64,000 nt of DNA from positions 1-64,000 of the forward strand of contig JBAROV010000049.1 in the NCBI GenBank assembly GCA_049642465.1, given 5' to 3'. The notes under the pieces were generated by a model. The model ran no database searches, was not told where the DNA came from, and worked only from the letters and a program-made list of their open reading frames with translations. Shown piece by piece: positions 31,628-39,969 of the stretch (within the stretch, counting starts at the first letter, position 1; each line of letters opens with the position of its first letter). Source of the DNA: CAWDPQ01 sp049642465 (GTDB lineage Bacteria; Acidobacteriota; Vicinamibacteria; Vicinamibacterales; 2-12-FULL-66-21). A program made the translations under genes and the position numbers.

Positions 31628-34081
31628 TCACTCAGCGCGGAGCGCGACCAGGGGGTCCAGCCTCGTGGCCCGGCGTGCCGGGATCAGGCACGCGGCGATC
31701 GTGACCGCGACCAGAATGCCGGCGATCGCCGTGAACGTCACCGGATCCTTGGTGGGAATCTGGATCACCAGGGTCTGGAGCACACCGCTTAGGGGGAGCG
31801 CGCCTGCCAGTCCAATCGCGAGTCCAATCGCGAGCTGAACCAGTCCCTGGCGGAGGATCAGCCACGATACCTGCCCGCCGCGCGCGCCGAGGGCCATCCG
31901 AACGCCAATCTCCTGTGTTCGCTGCGTGACCGAGTAGGCGGTGACTGCGTAGATTCCCACTGCTGAGAGCACCAGCGCGATTACCGCAAAGATCGCGAAC
32001 ATGCTGCCGAATACGCGGTACGGCCACCGAGCCTGCGAGAGAAACTGATCCATCGTCTGAACGCCGAAGACTGGCAGCTCCGGATCGATCGCCTGAACCG
32101 TCTGACGCACTTGCATCGTGAGCGCTCCGGGCTCGACCTGGCTTCGCGTCAGGATGTTCATGAAGGAATACGATTCCAGTCGATAGGGAACGTACACCAC
32201 AGCGTCTGGCTCGAGCGCCTGACGGTCGCCTTGCCGGATGGTAGGACTGATTCCGACGATCGTCAGCCACTTCGGCTCGGGTGGCGGCGGAGTCGAAGGA
32301 CTCGCCGGCGGTGGCGTTCGCCCGTCGCCCGTCAACAGCCGGATGCGTCGTCCGACGGGATCTTCGTTGGGGAAGTGCTGCGCCGCAAATCGTTCGTTGA
32401 CGAGGGCGACTTCCGCGCCAGCGCCACCGTCGGTCTCGGTAAAGCCGCGGCCGCGTCGGACGGGTGCAGCCACCACGTCAAAGTATCGCGGGCTGATCGC
32501 GATATACGCGACGCTCGGCTTTTGTGTTTCCGCGGCCACGGGTTTGCCGTCGATCTCGAGCCGCCGTCGATCGCTTCCGCCAAACGGAATCGCGGAGGCG
32601 ATCGCTGCCGCCTGCATTCCTGGAATCGTCTGGAGCCTGGTCAGCACCGACTCGTAAAAAATCTGGCGCTGTTCCGCCTTCGGGTATTTCTGATCGGGTA
32701 AGCCGGTCGACATCGTCAAGAGATGGTCGGTTCGCGCCCCGATGTCGAGCGAGTAGAGCTTGAGGAAGCTGCGGATCATCAAACCCGCGCCGACGAGCAA
32801 GACGATCGTGAGCGCCAATTCGACGACGACCATCGTTGACGTCAGCCACCGCGCTCGTCGTCCGCCAGCGCTTCCGCGGCCGCCTTCCTTGAGGATCTCG
32901 TTCACATTCGTCTTGGATACCTGGAGCGCGGGTGCGAGGCCGAAGAGGATGCCGGTGGTCAGGCAAATCAGCGCCAGGTAGCCGAAGACGATCGGATCAA
33001 ACGTGAACTGGATCCAGTAAGGCTTGCCCGAGCCTTCGACCGCGCGGTCGAACAGCCTGACGCCAATCGTCGAGAGCCCGAGGCCCAGGACACCCCCGAT
33101 GCACGCGAGCAGTGTGCTTTCGACGAGCAGTTGCCTCACGACCCGGGCGCGGCTCGCGCCGAGTGCGACGCGGACGGCGACCTCACGCGCGCGTTGTGCG
33201 GATCGGGCGAGCTGCAAATTCGCGACGTTCGCGCAGGCGATGAGCAGGACGAATCCAACGGCTCCCAGCAGGGCGAGAAAGACGATTCGGATTGGTCCGC
33301 CATTGAATCGCTGATTGAACGTCATCACGAGCGCGTCGATGTTTTCGTTCGTGTCGGGAAACTGCTTGGCGAGCTGCTGGGCGATGCCGCTCATTTCGGC
33401 CTGCGCGCGCGCCTGAGTCACTCCCGGCGCCAGACGCCCGACGACCGTCATATTGCGCTGGTTGCGCCGCAGCGAATTCTCGTTCGGGACGAGCGGCTGC
33501 CACATGTCGGCGTTGCTCGGAAACCGGACGCCCTCAGGCATCACACCGACGATCGTGGCGGCGACGCCATTAACCTTGACTGCACGACCGAGAATGTTCG
33601 AATCGCCGCCGTATCGGGACTTCCAGACGCCGTAGCCGATGATGACCACCGGCTCGGCCCCTTTCTTGTCCTCTCCGGGGAGGAAGTCGCGTCCCAGGTG
33701 CATCGGCTGACCGAGCAGACCGAAGGTGTTGGCACAGACACGTGCGCCTGGCGTCCGCTCTGGCGGGTGACCGCTGTCGGTCACGTTCATCGAGGTCTGT
33801 TGAAAGCACGCGAGGCCGGTGAACGATTTGCTCTGCGCGCGCCAATCCTCCAGGTCCTGGTAGGACGCGACGCCCGGGTTCGATTGCGTGGTGTTGCGCG
33901 TCGTGACGATCATGATTCGCTCTGAATCGTCGTACGGCAGACCACGGATGAGCACGGCATTCACGAACGTGAAGACCGTGGTGTTCACACCGATGCCGAG
34001 GCCAAGTGCGAGCACCGCGACGAACGTGAACCAGCGGTCCTTGACGAGCATGCGTATGGCGAAACGCAGATCCTGCAACAT
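31628..34081 (-). CDS. MacB/FtsX-type ABC permease of the acidobacterial ADOP family
   Basis: The 817-residue protein holds two tandem MacB periplasmic-core plus FtsX permease halves. It starts MLQDLRFAIRMLVKDRWFTFVAVLALGLGIGVNTTVFTFVNAVL. The family's mid region (RSAQRAREVAVRVALGASRARVVRQLLVES) recurs near the C-terminus (QRTQEIGVRMALGARGGQVSWLILRQG), and it ends PARRATRLDPLVALRAE. These duplicated orphan permeases are greatly expanded in Acidobacteriota. No ATPase gene is adjacent. Membrane topology is four plus four helices; the cargo is unknown. Confidence 0.93.
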   Translation of the reverse strand: MLQDLRFAIRMLVKDRWFTFVAVLALGLGIGVNTTVFTFVNAVLIRGLPYDDSERIMIVTTRNTTQSNPGVASYQDLEDWRAQSKSFTGLACFQQTSMNVTDSGHPPERTPGARVCANTFGLLGQPMHLGRDFLPGEDKKGAEPVVIIGYGVWKSRYGGDSNILGRAVKVNGVAATIVGVMPEGVRFPSNADMWQPLVPNENSLRRNQRNMTVVGRLAPGVTQARAQAEMSGIAQQLAKQFPDTNENIDALVMTFNQRFNGGPIRIVFLALLGAVGFVLLIACANVANLQLARSAQRAREVAVRVALGASRARVVRQLLVESTLLACIGGVLGLGLSTIGVRLFDRAVEGSGKPYWIQFTFDPIVFGYLALICLTTGILFGLAPALQVSKTNVNEILKEGGRGSAGGRRARWLTSTMVVVELALTIVLLVGAGLMIRSFLKLYSLDIGARTDHLLTMSTGLPDQKYPKAEQRQIFYESVLTRLQTIPGMQAAAIASAIPFGGSDRRRLEIDGKPVAAETQKPSVAYIAISPRYFDVVAAPVRRGRGFTETDGGAGAEVALVNERFAAQHFPNEDPVGRRIRLLTGDGRTPPPASPSTPPPPEPKWLTIVGISPTIRQGDRQALEPDAVVYVPYRLESYSFMNILTRSQVEPGALTMQVRQTVQAIDPELPVFGVQTMDQFLSQARWPYRVFGSMFAIFAVIALVLSAVGIYAVTAYSVTQRTQEIGVRMALGARGGQVSWLILRQGLVQLAIGLAIGLAGALPLSGVLQTLVIQIPTKDPVTFTAIAGILVAVTIAACLIPARRATRLDPLVALRAE

Positions 34082-34094
34082 GGGACCTCACGCT

Positions 34095-34139
34095 AACGGG
34101 TCAACGGGTCAATGGGGTCAACGGATCAGCGGGTCAATC
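34095..34139. repeat. AACGGGTC octamer array between divergent genes
   Basis: Five units (AACGGGTC twice, then AATGGGGTC, AACGGATC and AGCGGGTC), followed by AATC, lie between the start of the ADOP gene and the start of the plus-strand membrane protein. It is the only repeat array in the window in a divergent promoter region. Confidence 0.85.
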
Positions 34140-34192
34140 ACGAATTAGACAGAAATGGCGTGGTAAAGTTCCGCAAGGAGTATTGTCATTCT

Positions 34193-34945
34193 GTGTCGTG
34201 GCCGCTACTTCCCCCTTCATACGAACGGACCCTTGGACACGCCGTCCGGATCGAACTTGCAACCGATCGCAGGATTCGCGAGCGCAACAAAGCGAGTTAC
34301 CGATTGGCGCATTGGCCGATCTGGATCTGGGTGTTCTTCATCGCGCCGGGACCATTGACCTTCGATCTGTTCGATCGGGGGTTCGATGCACGGATGGCGT
34401 TGTGGCTCGGCCTCGTCTTGATCGGCACCGGTCTCGCGGGATGGGCTGGCAAGCTGCCGGGCGTCGAGCCGAGACCCTACATCATTCGGTTCACGGAGGA
34501 CCGGCCAAACCCGCTCTATCGCCGCGTGTGCTACACGCTCGCCTGGAGCGAAGTGATTGCCTTTGCGCTGTTGAATCTGACCGGGTTGATCGGCGCGATC
34601 GTCACCGGTCGGTGGAGGCTGCGCGAGTTCTACGACGTGGCCTATTTTTCGATCGTGATCCCGATCTGGATATTGGGTGCGGCCGGAGTTTTACCGCGCG
34701 TCAAACGTTCGACGCAGGGTGAGGGTCACGAGCGGCGGTATTTCTACGGGTCGGTCTGGGCCGTGTGCATAGCTCAACCGATTCTCTGGTTCCTCTGGAA
34801 AGCCGTCCCCTCTGGCCGCGCTGGAGACACGTTCAAACTCCTGGTATTCGTCGCCATTCTGGCGTGGGTCAGCAACCTGGCGCGCCGGGGCCTGCTCCCC
34901 CGAACCCGGCCAATCGTCCCTGGCGAACTAGCCGTCTCGGACTGA
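34193..34945 (+). CDS. Polytopic membrane protein of unknown function
   Basis: I place the start at the GTG at 34193, after AAGGAG (34175-34180), although the 12-base gap is long. An ATG at 34112 would begin in repeat DNA. The 250-residue product has about six to seven membrane segments (IWIWVFFIAPGPLTFDLF, ALWLGLVLIGTGLAGWAG, VIAFALLNLTGLIGAIV, FSIVIPIWILGAAGVL, VCIAQPILWFLWKAV, LLVFVAILAWVSNLA). I do not recognise a family. Its stop codon opens into a cluster of hairpin repeats that likely ends transcription. Confidence 0.65.
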   Translation: MSWPLLPPSYERTLGHAVRIELATDRRIRERNKASYRLAHWPIWIWVFFIAPGPLTFDLFDRGFDARMALWLGLVLIGTGLAGWAGKLPGVEPRPYIIRFTEDRPNPLYRRVCYTLAWSEVIAFALLNLTGLIGAIVTGRWRLREFYDVAYFSIVIPIWILGAAGVLPRVKRSTQGEGHERRYFYGSVWAVCIAQPILWFLWKAVPSGRAGDTFKLLVFVAILAWVSNLARRGLLPRTRPIVPGELAVSD

Positions 34946-35038
34946 AAAAAGGGGACAGTCCCCCTTTTGCAAAAACGGACAGTCTGCGAAAAGGGGGACT
35001 GTCCCCTTTTCGCGTTTCGCGAAATGGGGTCTGTCCCC
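34945..35038. repeat. Cluster of GGGGACAGTCCCC-core palindromes (REP-like, likely terminators)
   Basis: Three palindromes follow each other. One with an A/T-flanked GGGGACAGTCCCC core is at 34945-34968. A near-perfect 28-base stem flanked by GCGAAAA and TTTTCGC is at 34986-35013. A third with core GGGGTCTGTCCCC is at 35026-35038. Stems followed by T runs suit intrinsic termination of the upstream gene. A copy of the same element is inside a coding region at 45710-45736, so it behaves as a dispersed repeat. Confidence 0.85.
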
Positions 35039-35058
35039 TTTTTCCGTACAATAGAGGC

Positions 35059-35520
35059 ATGAGCGCAACCCGGGTGGACGAACGCGGCCTGATTGCTTCC
35101 TGCCCCAACTGCGGCAAGCCGAACCGCGTGCCGTTCACTGCGAAGGAAGCCCGGTGCGCCGCCTGCAAGACCGATCTCCCGCCGGTCGGCGAGCCGGTCG
35201 AAATCCCAACTGTCTCGACCTTTGATGCCGTGATTTCGCGTTCCACTCTCCCGGTCATCGTCGACTTCTGGGCTCCCTGGTGCGGTCCGTGCCGCATGGT
35301 GGCACCCGAACTTCAGAAAGTGGCTGCGTCCAACGCCGGAAAATACCTCGTCGTCAAAGTGAACACCGACGCCCTCCCCGAACTTGGCGACCGCTTCACC
35401 ATCAGGTCCATTCCGACGATGGCGGTGTTTTCCGGCGGAAGGGAAGTCGCCAGGACCGCGGGGGCGCGGCCGGCGGCTGACATCGAGGCGTTTGTCGCAC
35501 GAGCTGCGGTTCCGGTGTGA
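35059..35520 (+). CDS. trxC: Thioredoxin with N-terminal zinc ribbon (TrxC/thioredoxin-2 type)
   Basis: The start at 35059 gives a 153-residue protein opening with a zinc ribbon (ASCPNCGKPNRVPF with ARCAACKTDLP), followed by a thioredoxin fold with active site WCGPC at 74-78 in VIVDFWAPWCGPCRM. RSIPTMAVFSGG contains the cis-Pro loop. This layout is that of thioredoxin 2, a cytoplasmic disulfide reductase linked to oxidative stress. It lies just after the palindrome cluster. Confidence 0.93.
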   Translation: MSATRVDERGLIASCPNCGKPNRVPFTAKEARCAACKTDLPPVGEPVEIPTVSTFDAVISRSTLPVIVDFWAPWCGPCRMVAPELQKVAASNAGKYLVVKVNTDALPELGDRFTIRSIPTMAVFSGGREVARTAGARPAADIEAFVARAAVPV

Positions 35521-35527
35521 TTGCGGG

Positions 35528-36115
35528 CTAGCGCCGTCTCACAATCGTGAGGCTGTCGACTTGCTCCACCAGCTCGAAAGCTGGATCGGTCAACACGACT
35601 TCTGAAGTGGCGCGCACGCTGCCCGCCCCGTCGATGCGGCGCTCCGGGGTTGAACGGCTGTCGTGCAGGCAGATCACCCCGCCCGCGCGCACGAGAGGAC
35701 TCCACGCCCGCCAATCGCTGACCAACCCCTCGTAGCTGTGATCGCCATCGATGAACACAAGGTCGACGGGCGGCTCGCCGGCCTGGCGATAGGTCGAAGC
35801 CGCCTGCTCTCCGGTCTCACGAACCCATCGAACGACCCCGTTCTGAACGCGCCGGACCTCCGAGCGAGCGATCGGTTGCTGCAGACTGAAGGAGAGACGG
35901 CCCGGAGGAAATGGATCGACGGCCCAGAGGACCCCGGTCGACGCCATGGCACGTCGCAGAACGGACGTCGTGACGCCGTGCCAGACGCCGATTTCGACCA
36001 GCCGGCTGCACCCGGCGGCGCGGCGCGCGAGTGCCGCCCGCTCGCGCTCCGTGGTTTGTGTCTCGGGCGACCGGAGCCCGAGAAGCCAGAACACGAAGTG
36101 CGGAAGGGGTCGCAT
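35528..36115 (-). CDS. Class I SAM-dependent methyltransferase (Methyltransf_24 type)
   Basis: I choose the ATG at 36115, giving 195 residues (MRPLPHFVFWLLGLRSPE). The longer open frame upstream runs antisense to the E1 gene and is not believable. The SAM-binding motif is RLVEIGVWHGVTTSVLRRAM. VLWAVDPFPPG and LVFIDGDHSYEGLVSDWRAWSPLVRAGGVICLHDS follow, the latter being the acidic metal/substrate motif of this cephalosporin-hydroxylase/Methyltransf_24-like group. The acceptor is unknown. It converges on trxC, with seven bases between the stops. Confidence 0.85.
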   Translation of the reverse strand: MRPLPHFVFWLLGLRSPETQTTERERAALARRAAGCSRLVEIGVWHGVTTSVLRRAMASTGVLWAVDPFPPGRLSFSLQQPIARSEVRRVQNGVVRWVRETGEQAASTYRQAGEPPVDLVFIDGDHSYEGLVSDWRAWSPLVRAGGVICLHDSRSTPERRIDGAGSVRATSEVVLTDPAFELVEQVDSLTIVRRR

Positions 36116-36157
36116 CGGCGGTCCGCCTAATATAGCCGCCTGCGCTACGATGGTCGC

Positions 36158-38629
36158 ATGTTGAAGCCAGCCAGCGACCCCGTTGACGATCTTCAACACC
36201 GATTTGCGGCGTTTGTCGCCGAGCAGGATCCGTTTGCCGCGGATCTGGCGGTCGAGGCGCTCGGCCTCGCGCTCGGCGAGTTCACGGCCTTCGATGCGAC
36301 CCGTCCGGATCAGATCGATGCACTTCGCGTGAGGTTTGTCCCGGAGCTGCGCCGGCTGCTCAGGCATCGCGTCGTGCCGATGCCCGGCGAAACCATCCCC
36401 GGAGTCCCGGCGAACGCGAGATCCGACTTCGCGATTGACGATCTGGCCTATCGATGTGACGGATTCTTCCGCCGGTCTGCGATTCGCGCGTCGCTGACGC
36501 GTGAGGAACGCCGCGAGATCCTGCGCGGGATGATTCTGACGAGGGCCACCGATAATCGACTGAAAACGTTCTTCACCGGCGGTGAGGTGCGGTTTGCCGA
36601 GACCGCTTTCCAGGGGAAAGGCTTTCGCTCCCTCGGGCAGGAAGCCATCTATGCCGCAGGCGTTCGTTTGCGACGTGGCGAGGAATACAGGGACGGTACG
36701 ACGTGGACCGGCGATGTCGTGGCGCCCGTGATTCGCGATCTCGGTGTGGCATTGGCGATGCGGCCAACCGCCGAGACCGTGCGCATGGTGCTGTCCGCGC
36801 AGATGGCCAAGGCGGGTCCCCCGATGGGCGGCAAAGATCTTCACATCGGGGATTTTGGCTGGGGGATTCTTCCCGCCGCGGCGCCGCTTGCCATCGGTTC
36901 GCTCACGATTGCCGGAATGGCGATGGCCTTCTGGCGTCAGGGACAGGGCCGAGTGGCGCTGTCGTTCATTGGCGAAGGGGGTTCTTCACTCGGCGAGTGG
37001 CACGAGGCGATCAACCTCTGCGCCGTGCGGCGGCTGCCTGCCGTCTTCTGCGTGCAGAACAATCAGACAGCGCTGTCCACGCCGGTTGTCGAACAGTCGG
37101 CCGTTCGCGTGTTTGCGGACAAGGCGATTGGTTACGGCATTGCTGGCGTCACGATCGACGGAACGGATCCCGATGACGTCGCTGCGACGTTTGCCTGGGC
37201 CGTCGAGCGGGCGCGCGCCGGTGAGGGTCCGTCGTTGATTGAGCTCGTCGCGATGCGAATGTGCGGGCACGCGCATCACGACGACATGCTGTACCTCGGG
37301 AAAGATCCTGCGGTGTCGTGGGACTATCCTCCTGTTTCGCCGCAGGGCTATGCCGACGCCGAGTTGTATCAGTATTGGACCTCGCGCGACCCGCTCATCA
37401 CCTATTCGCACCGCCTGTTGGACGAGGGGCTGCTCGATTCGGGCGAGTTCGACCAGTGGAAGGAGCAGGCCACGTCTCTCGTCGAAGAGCAGGCGCAGGC
37501 CGTCATCCACGCGCCGTGGCCGGCAGCGGCAGAGGCGGGTATTGGAGTCTTCGCATCAGAACCACCGCGTCAGCGAAGGGATCCGCTCACGCAGCCGGAC
37601 GAGAATCCTGCATCCGCAACGTTGGAGCCGGCGCTCCCCTTCGATCGCAAGGGACACACCTTTCTCGAAGGCGTCATGTTCGGCGTGCGGGATGCGCTCA
37701 GATCCGATCCGCGTGTGTTCGTCTACGGCGAAGACGTTGGCGGCAGGTATGGAAATGCGTTTCTGCTGCTGAAGCCCCTGCTCGACGAATTCGGCGATCG
37801 CATTTTGAATTCCCCGCTCGCAGAGGGAGCCGTGCTGGGGGTGTGCGTCGGTGCAGCGCTCACTGGCGAGCGCCCGATAGGCGAGATGCAGTTCAATGAT
37901 TTCGTCGCGACCGGTTTCAACCAACTTGTCAACAATGCCGCGAAGATTCGCTACCGATGGGGAGGATCGGTCCCGATGGTGGTGCGGATGCCGTGGGGCG
38001 GACTGCGTCACGCGGGGCCGTATCACAGCCAGAACACCGAACCCTGGTTCTATCGCACGCCAGGGCTGAAGATCGTCGTCCCATCGACGCCGTACGATGC
38101 ACGAGCGCTCCTCAGAAGTGCGGTGGCCGATCCCGATCCGGTCCTCTATTACGAGCACATCGCACTCTATCGCGATCCGCGGATCAAGCAGCTGCTCGAC
38201 GAAGATCCGCCGCCGCCGCTTGCCATCGGGAAAGCCGCGCTTCGGCGCGAAGGGGCCGACCTCGCCATCGTGTCGTACGGCGCCTACGTGCATGTCGGCT
38301 TGCGTGTCGCCGAGCGATTGAGCGCGGATGGCATACAGGCGGCCGTGCTCGATTTGCGATCGCTCGCTCCTCTCGATCGCGCGGCCGTGCTGGCGCTTGC
38401 CCGCCAGTGCCACCGCGTGCTGATCGTCCATGAGGACTCGCGCACGGGCAGTATCGGTGAGAGTGTTGCGGCGATGATTCAGGAGGAGGCGTTCGAGTGG
38501 CTCGATGCGCCGGTGCGAATCATCGGCGCGCTCGACACGCCGGTGCCGTACTCGCCGCCGCTCGAGGCGTTTTTCCTGCCATCGGAAGAGGAGATCGAAC
38601 GCGCCGCGCGCGTGCTGGTGAATTACTAG
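36158..38629 (+). CDS. 2-oxoacid dehydrogenase E1 with alpha and beta subunits fused
   Basis: The 823-residue protein joins both E1 subunits. The alpha part (about 115-450) contains GFRSLGQEAIYAAGVRL, MGGKDLHIGD and the thiamine diphosphate motif GEGGSSLGEWHEAIN followed by VQNN (Gly-Glu-Gly in place of the usual GDG). The beta part (from about 490) contains TFLEGVMFGVRDALRSDPRVFVYGEDVGG, NSPLAEGAVLGVCVGAALTGERPI and RMPWGGLRHAGPYHSQ. It decarboxylates a 2-oxoacid, probably branched-chain or pyruvate, and transfers the acyl group to an E2. No E2 or E3 gene is nearby. The first ~110 residues are an N-terminal extension. Confidence 0.92.
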   Translation: MLKPASDPVDDLQHRFAAFVAEQDPFAADLAVEALGLALGEFTAFDATRPDQIDALRVRFVPELRRLLRHRVVPMPGETIPGVPANARSDFAIDDLAYRCDGFFRRSAIRASLTREERREILRGMILTRATDNRLKTFFTGGEVRFAETAFQGKGFRSLGQEAIYAAGVRLRRGEEYRDGTTWTGDVVAPVIRDLGVALAMRPTAETVRMVLSAQMAKAGPPMGGKDLHIGDFGWGILPAAAPLAIGSLTIAGMAMAFWRQGQGRVALSFIGEGGSSLGEWHEAINLCAVRRLPAVFCVQNNQTALSTPVVEQSAVRVFADKAIGYGIAGVTIDGTDPDDVAATFAWAVERARAGEGPSLIELVAMRMCGHAHHDDMLYLGKDPAVSWDYPPVSPQGYADAELYQYWTSRDPLITYSHRLLDEGLLDSGEFDQWKEQATSLVEEQAQAVIHAPWPAAAEAGIGVFASEPPRQRRDPLTQPDENPASATLEPALPFDRKGHTFLEGVMFGVRDALRSDPRVFVYGEDVGGRYGNAFLLLKPLLDEFGDRILNSPLAEGAVLGVCVGAALTGERPIGEMQFNDFVATGFNQLVNNAAKIRYRWGGSVPMVVRMPWGGLRHAGPYHSQNTEPWFYRTPGLKIVVPSTPYDARALLRSAVADPDPVLYYEHIALYRDPRIKQLLDEDPPPPLAIGKAALRREGADLAIVSYGAYVHVGLRVAERLSADGIQAAVLDLRSLAPLDRAAVLALARQCHRVLIVHEDSRTGSIGESVAAMIQEEAFEWLDAPVRIIGALDTPVPYSPPLEAFFLPSEEEIERAARVLVNY

Positions 38630-38952
38630 AACCAGTTTCGGAAGCTCGGCCGGCGCGACGCTTGAGTCGACCGATATCGTGCACGCGGCTCCGCCGCGGC
38701 CGTCGTAGACCAGGTGCAGGCGACCGCGACTTGACACAGCGCTCGGCGGCTTTGCGTGTCCCGCATGACCCCGCCCTTACGCGAGAAGAAGCGCCTTGTG
38801 TCGTTCACGCGCAAAAATGTGTATCGCTATTGACACAAAGCTCAGCAGAGGCGCACAATACTAACTCTCCCCAACAATTCAGCGGCCCCAACTCTGCCGA
38901 TAAGGTGGTTTACACGTCCGCCGTGTGACCCAAGGGGCGGAGCTGTCCTCCC
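38630..38952. other. Long non-coding stretch upstream of the exopolysaccharide operon
   Basis: No convincing gene is seen. It holds a short hairpin CGCGGC-TCC-GCCGCG (38684-38698), which may mark the end of the E1 transcript, and a sigma70-like promoter (38830-38859). An inverted repeat ACACG/CGTGT near 38910 could bind a regulator. At 323 bases it is the longest gap in the window, which fits a control region for the large operon that follows. Confidence 0.5.
38830..38859 (+). promoter_or_regulatory. Possible sigma70-type promoter of the exopolysaccharide operon
   Basis: A perfect TTGACA (38830-38835) is followed after 18 bases by CACAAT (38854-38859), which matches four of six positions of the -10 consensus. 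The leader to the first gene would be about 85 bases. It is the best match I noticed in this gap; no sigma54 element was found. Confidence 0.4.
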
Positions 38953-39969
38953 ATGTCCCAATTCATCAATGGTTTACCCCATGAACTGACGGGCACGTCC
39001 CGCCAGATTCGGGACTGCCTCGCGCACCTCGAACAGGCCGCCGACGCCGACCGAGGAGCTCTCGTCGTGGCCGAGCGGGGATTAGACACCGAGGCCGTCG
39101 CGCGCGCGCTGCACGAGCGGTGCGCCCGCCGCACGCAGCCCTTTGTCGTCCTCACTTGTGCCGGTAGTCCGCAGGAAGTCGAGCGGGCGCTTTTCGGTGT
39201 GCCTGCGCGGCGTCGCGGGGACGAGCTCGAAGCGCTCTCAGGCGCCAGCGCGCTGGCGCGTGCGCATACCGGAGTTCTCTTTCTCGACGAGGTGACGGAA
39301 CTGCCTGCCGCGGCGCAGCGCCGTCTCGCGCGCGTGCTTCGCGACGGCGAGGTCCTGCGCCAGCGGTCAGTGCACGCCTCGCGTGGAAATGGCGCATCCG
39401 CCCGTCCGCTCGGGCGACTCGCGCTGGACGTTCGCGTCGTTGCCGGAACCTCGAACAGTCTCGTCAGCGCGGTCGACGACGGGCGGTTGGTGGATGAACT
39501 GGCGAGACGTCTGCCGCTCGTCATCGACGTGCCGCCTCTTCGTCAGCGCCAGGAGGACGTCGGCGAGATCGCTGCTCGCATCCTCGCGGAACGTGCACCC
39601 GGCAGGCAATTCACAGCCGCGGCACTGACCGTGTTGGCGGCATTGCCATGGCGGCGGAATGTGACCGAGTTGCGAGCGCTCATCGATCGTCTCGCCGCGA
39701 ACGGATCGGGGCCGACCATCCTGCAGGAGGAAGTGCTGGCCGAGGTGCAGCTGGATCGGCCGCCGCTTCGCCCCGCCAGCAACCTGCGCGAAGCGCGCCG
39801 CCAGTTCGAGCGCGATCACATCGCGGCGGTGCTCCGCGACTACGGGTGGCAGATGAGAGAAGCCGCTCGCGCCTTGGGCATCGAGCGGGCAAACCTCTAT
39901 CGCAAGGCTCGGCAACTCGGAATTCCCCTCCGACGTGGGACCAATGTATCTGCAAGGATGACGCGATGA
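38953..39969 (+). CDS. Divergent NtrC-like regulator (AAA+ plus Fis-type HTH) lacking Walker A and GAFTGA
   Basis: The 338-residue protein aligns with sigma54 activators: HELTGTSRQIRDCLAHLEQA at the start, Walker B GVLFLDEVTELPAAAQRRLARVLRDGEVLR, and VPPLRQRQEDVGEIAARIL. A Fis-type helix-turn-helix ends it (IAAVLRDYGWQMREAARALGIERANLYRKA). The Walker A position reads AERGLDTE (40-47) instead of GESGTGKE, so the Lys is absent. The GAFTGA loop is replaced by GDELEALSGASAL. It should therefore bind DNA but not remodel sigma54. There is no receiver domain. As first gene of the operon it is the likely local regulator; its stop overlaps the next start (ATGA). Confidence 0.82.
   Translation: MSQFINGLPHELTGTSRQIRDCLAHLEQAADADRGALVVAERGLDTEAVARALHERCARRTQPFVVLTCAGSPQEVERALFGVPARRRGDELEALSGASALARAHTGVLFLDEVTELPAAAQRRLARVLRDGEVLRQRSVHASRGNGASARPLGRLALDVRVVAGTSNSLVSAVDDGRLVDELARRLPLVIDVPPLRQRQEDVGEIAARILAERAPGRQFTAAALTVLAALPWRRNVTELRALIDRLAANGSGPTILQEEVLAEVQLDRPPLRPASNLREARRQFERDHIAAVLRDYGWQMREAARALGIERANLYRKARQLGIPLRRGTNVSARMTR

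Noticed and set aside
37556..38737. 393-codon minus-strand frame opposite the E1 gene
   Set aside because: Antisense shadow of conserved E1 beta sequence, with biased composition and no ribosome site.
38626..38814. Small minus-strand frame of 62 codons after the E1 gene
   Set aside because: It overlaps the end of E1, lacks a ribosome site, and has no clear membrane or domain pattern.
38630..38952. Sigma54 promoter or GEMM-type riboswitch ahead of the exopolysaccharide operon
   Set aside because: I found no GG-N10-GC element with the TGGCAC/TTGC pattern and no conserved GEMM core; only a sigma70-like element is visible.
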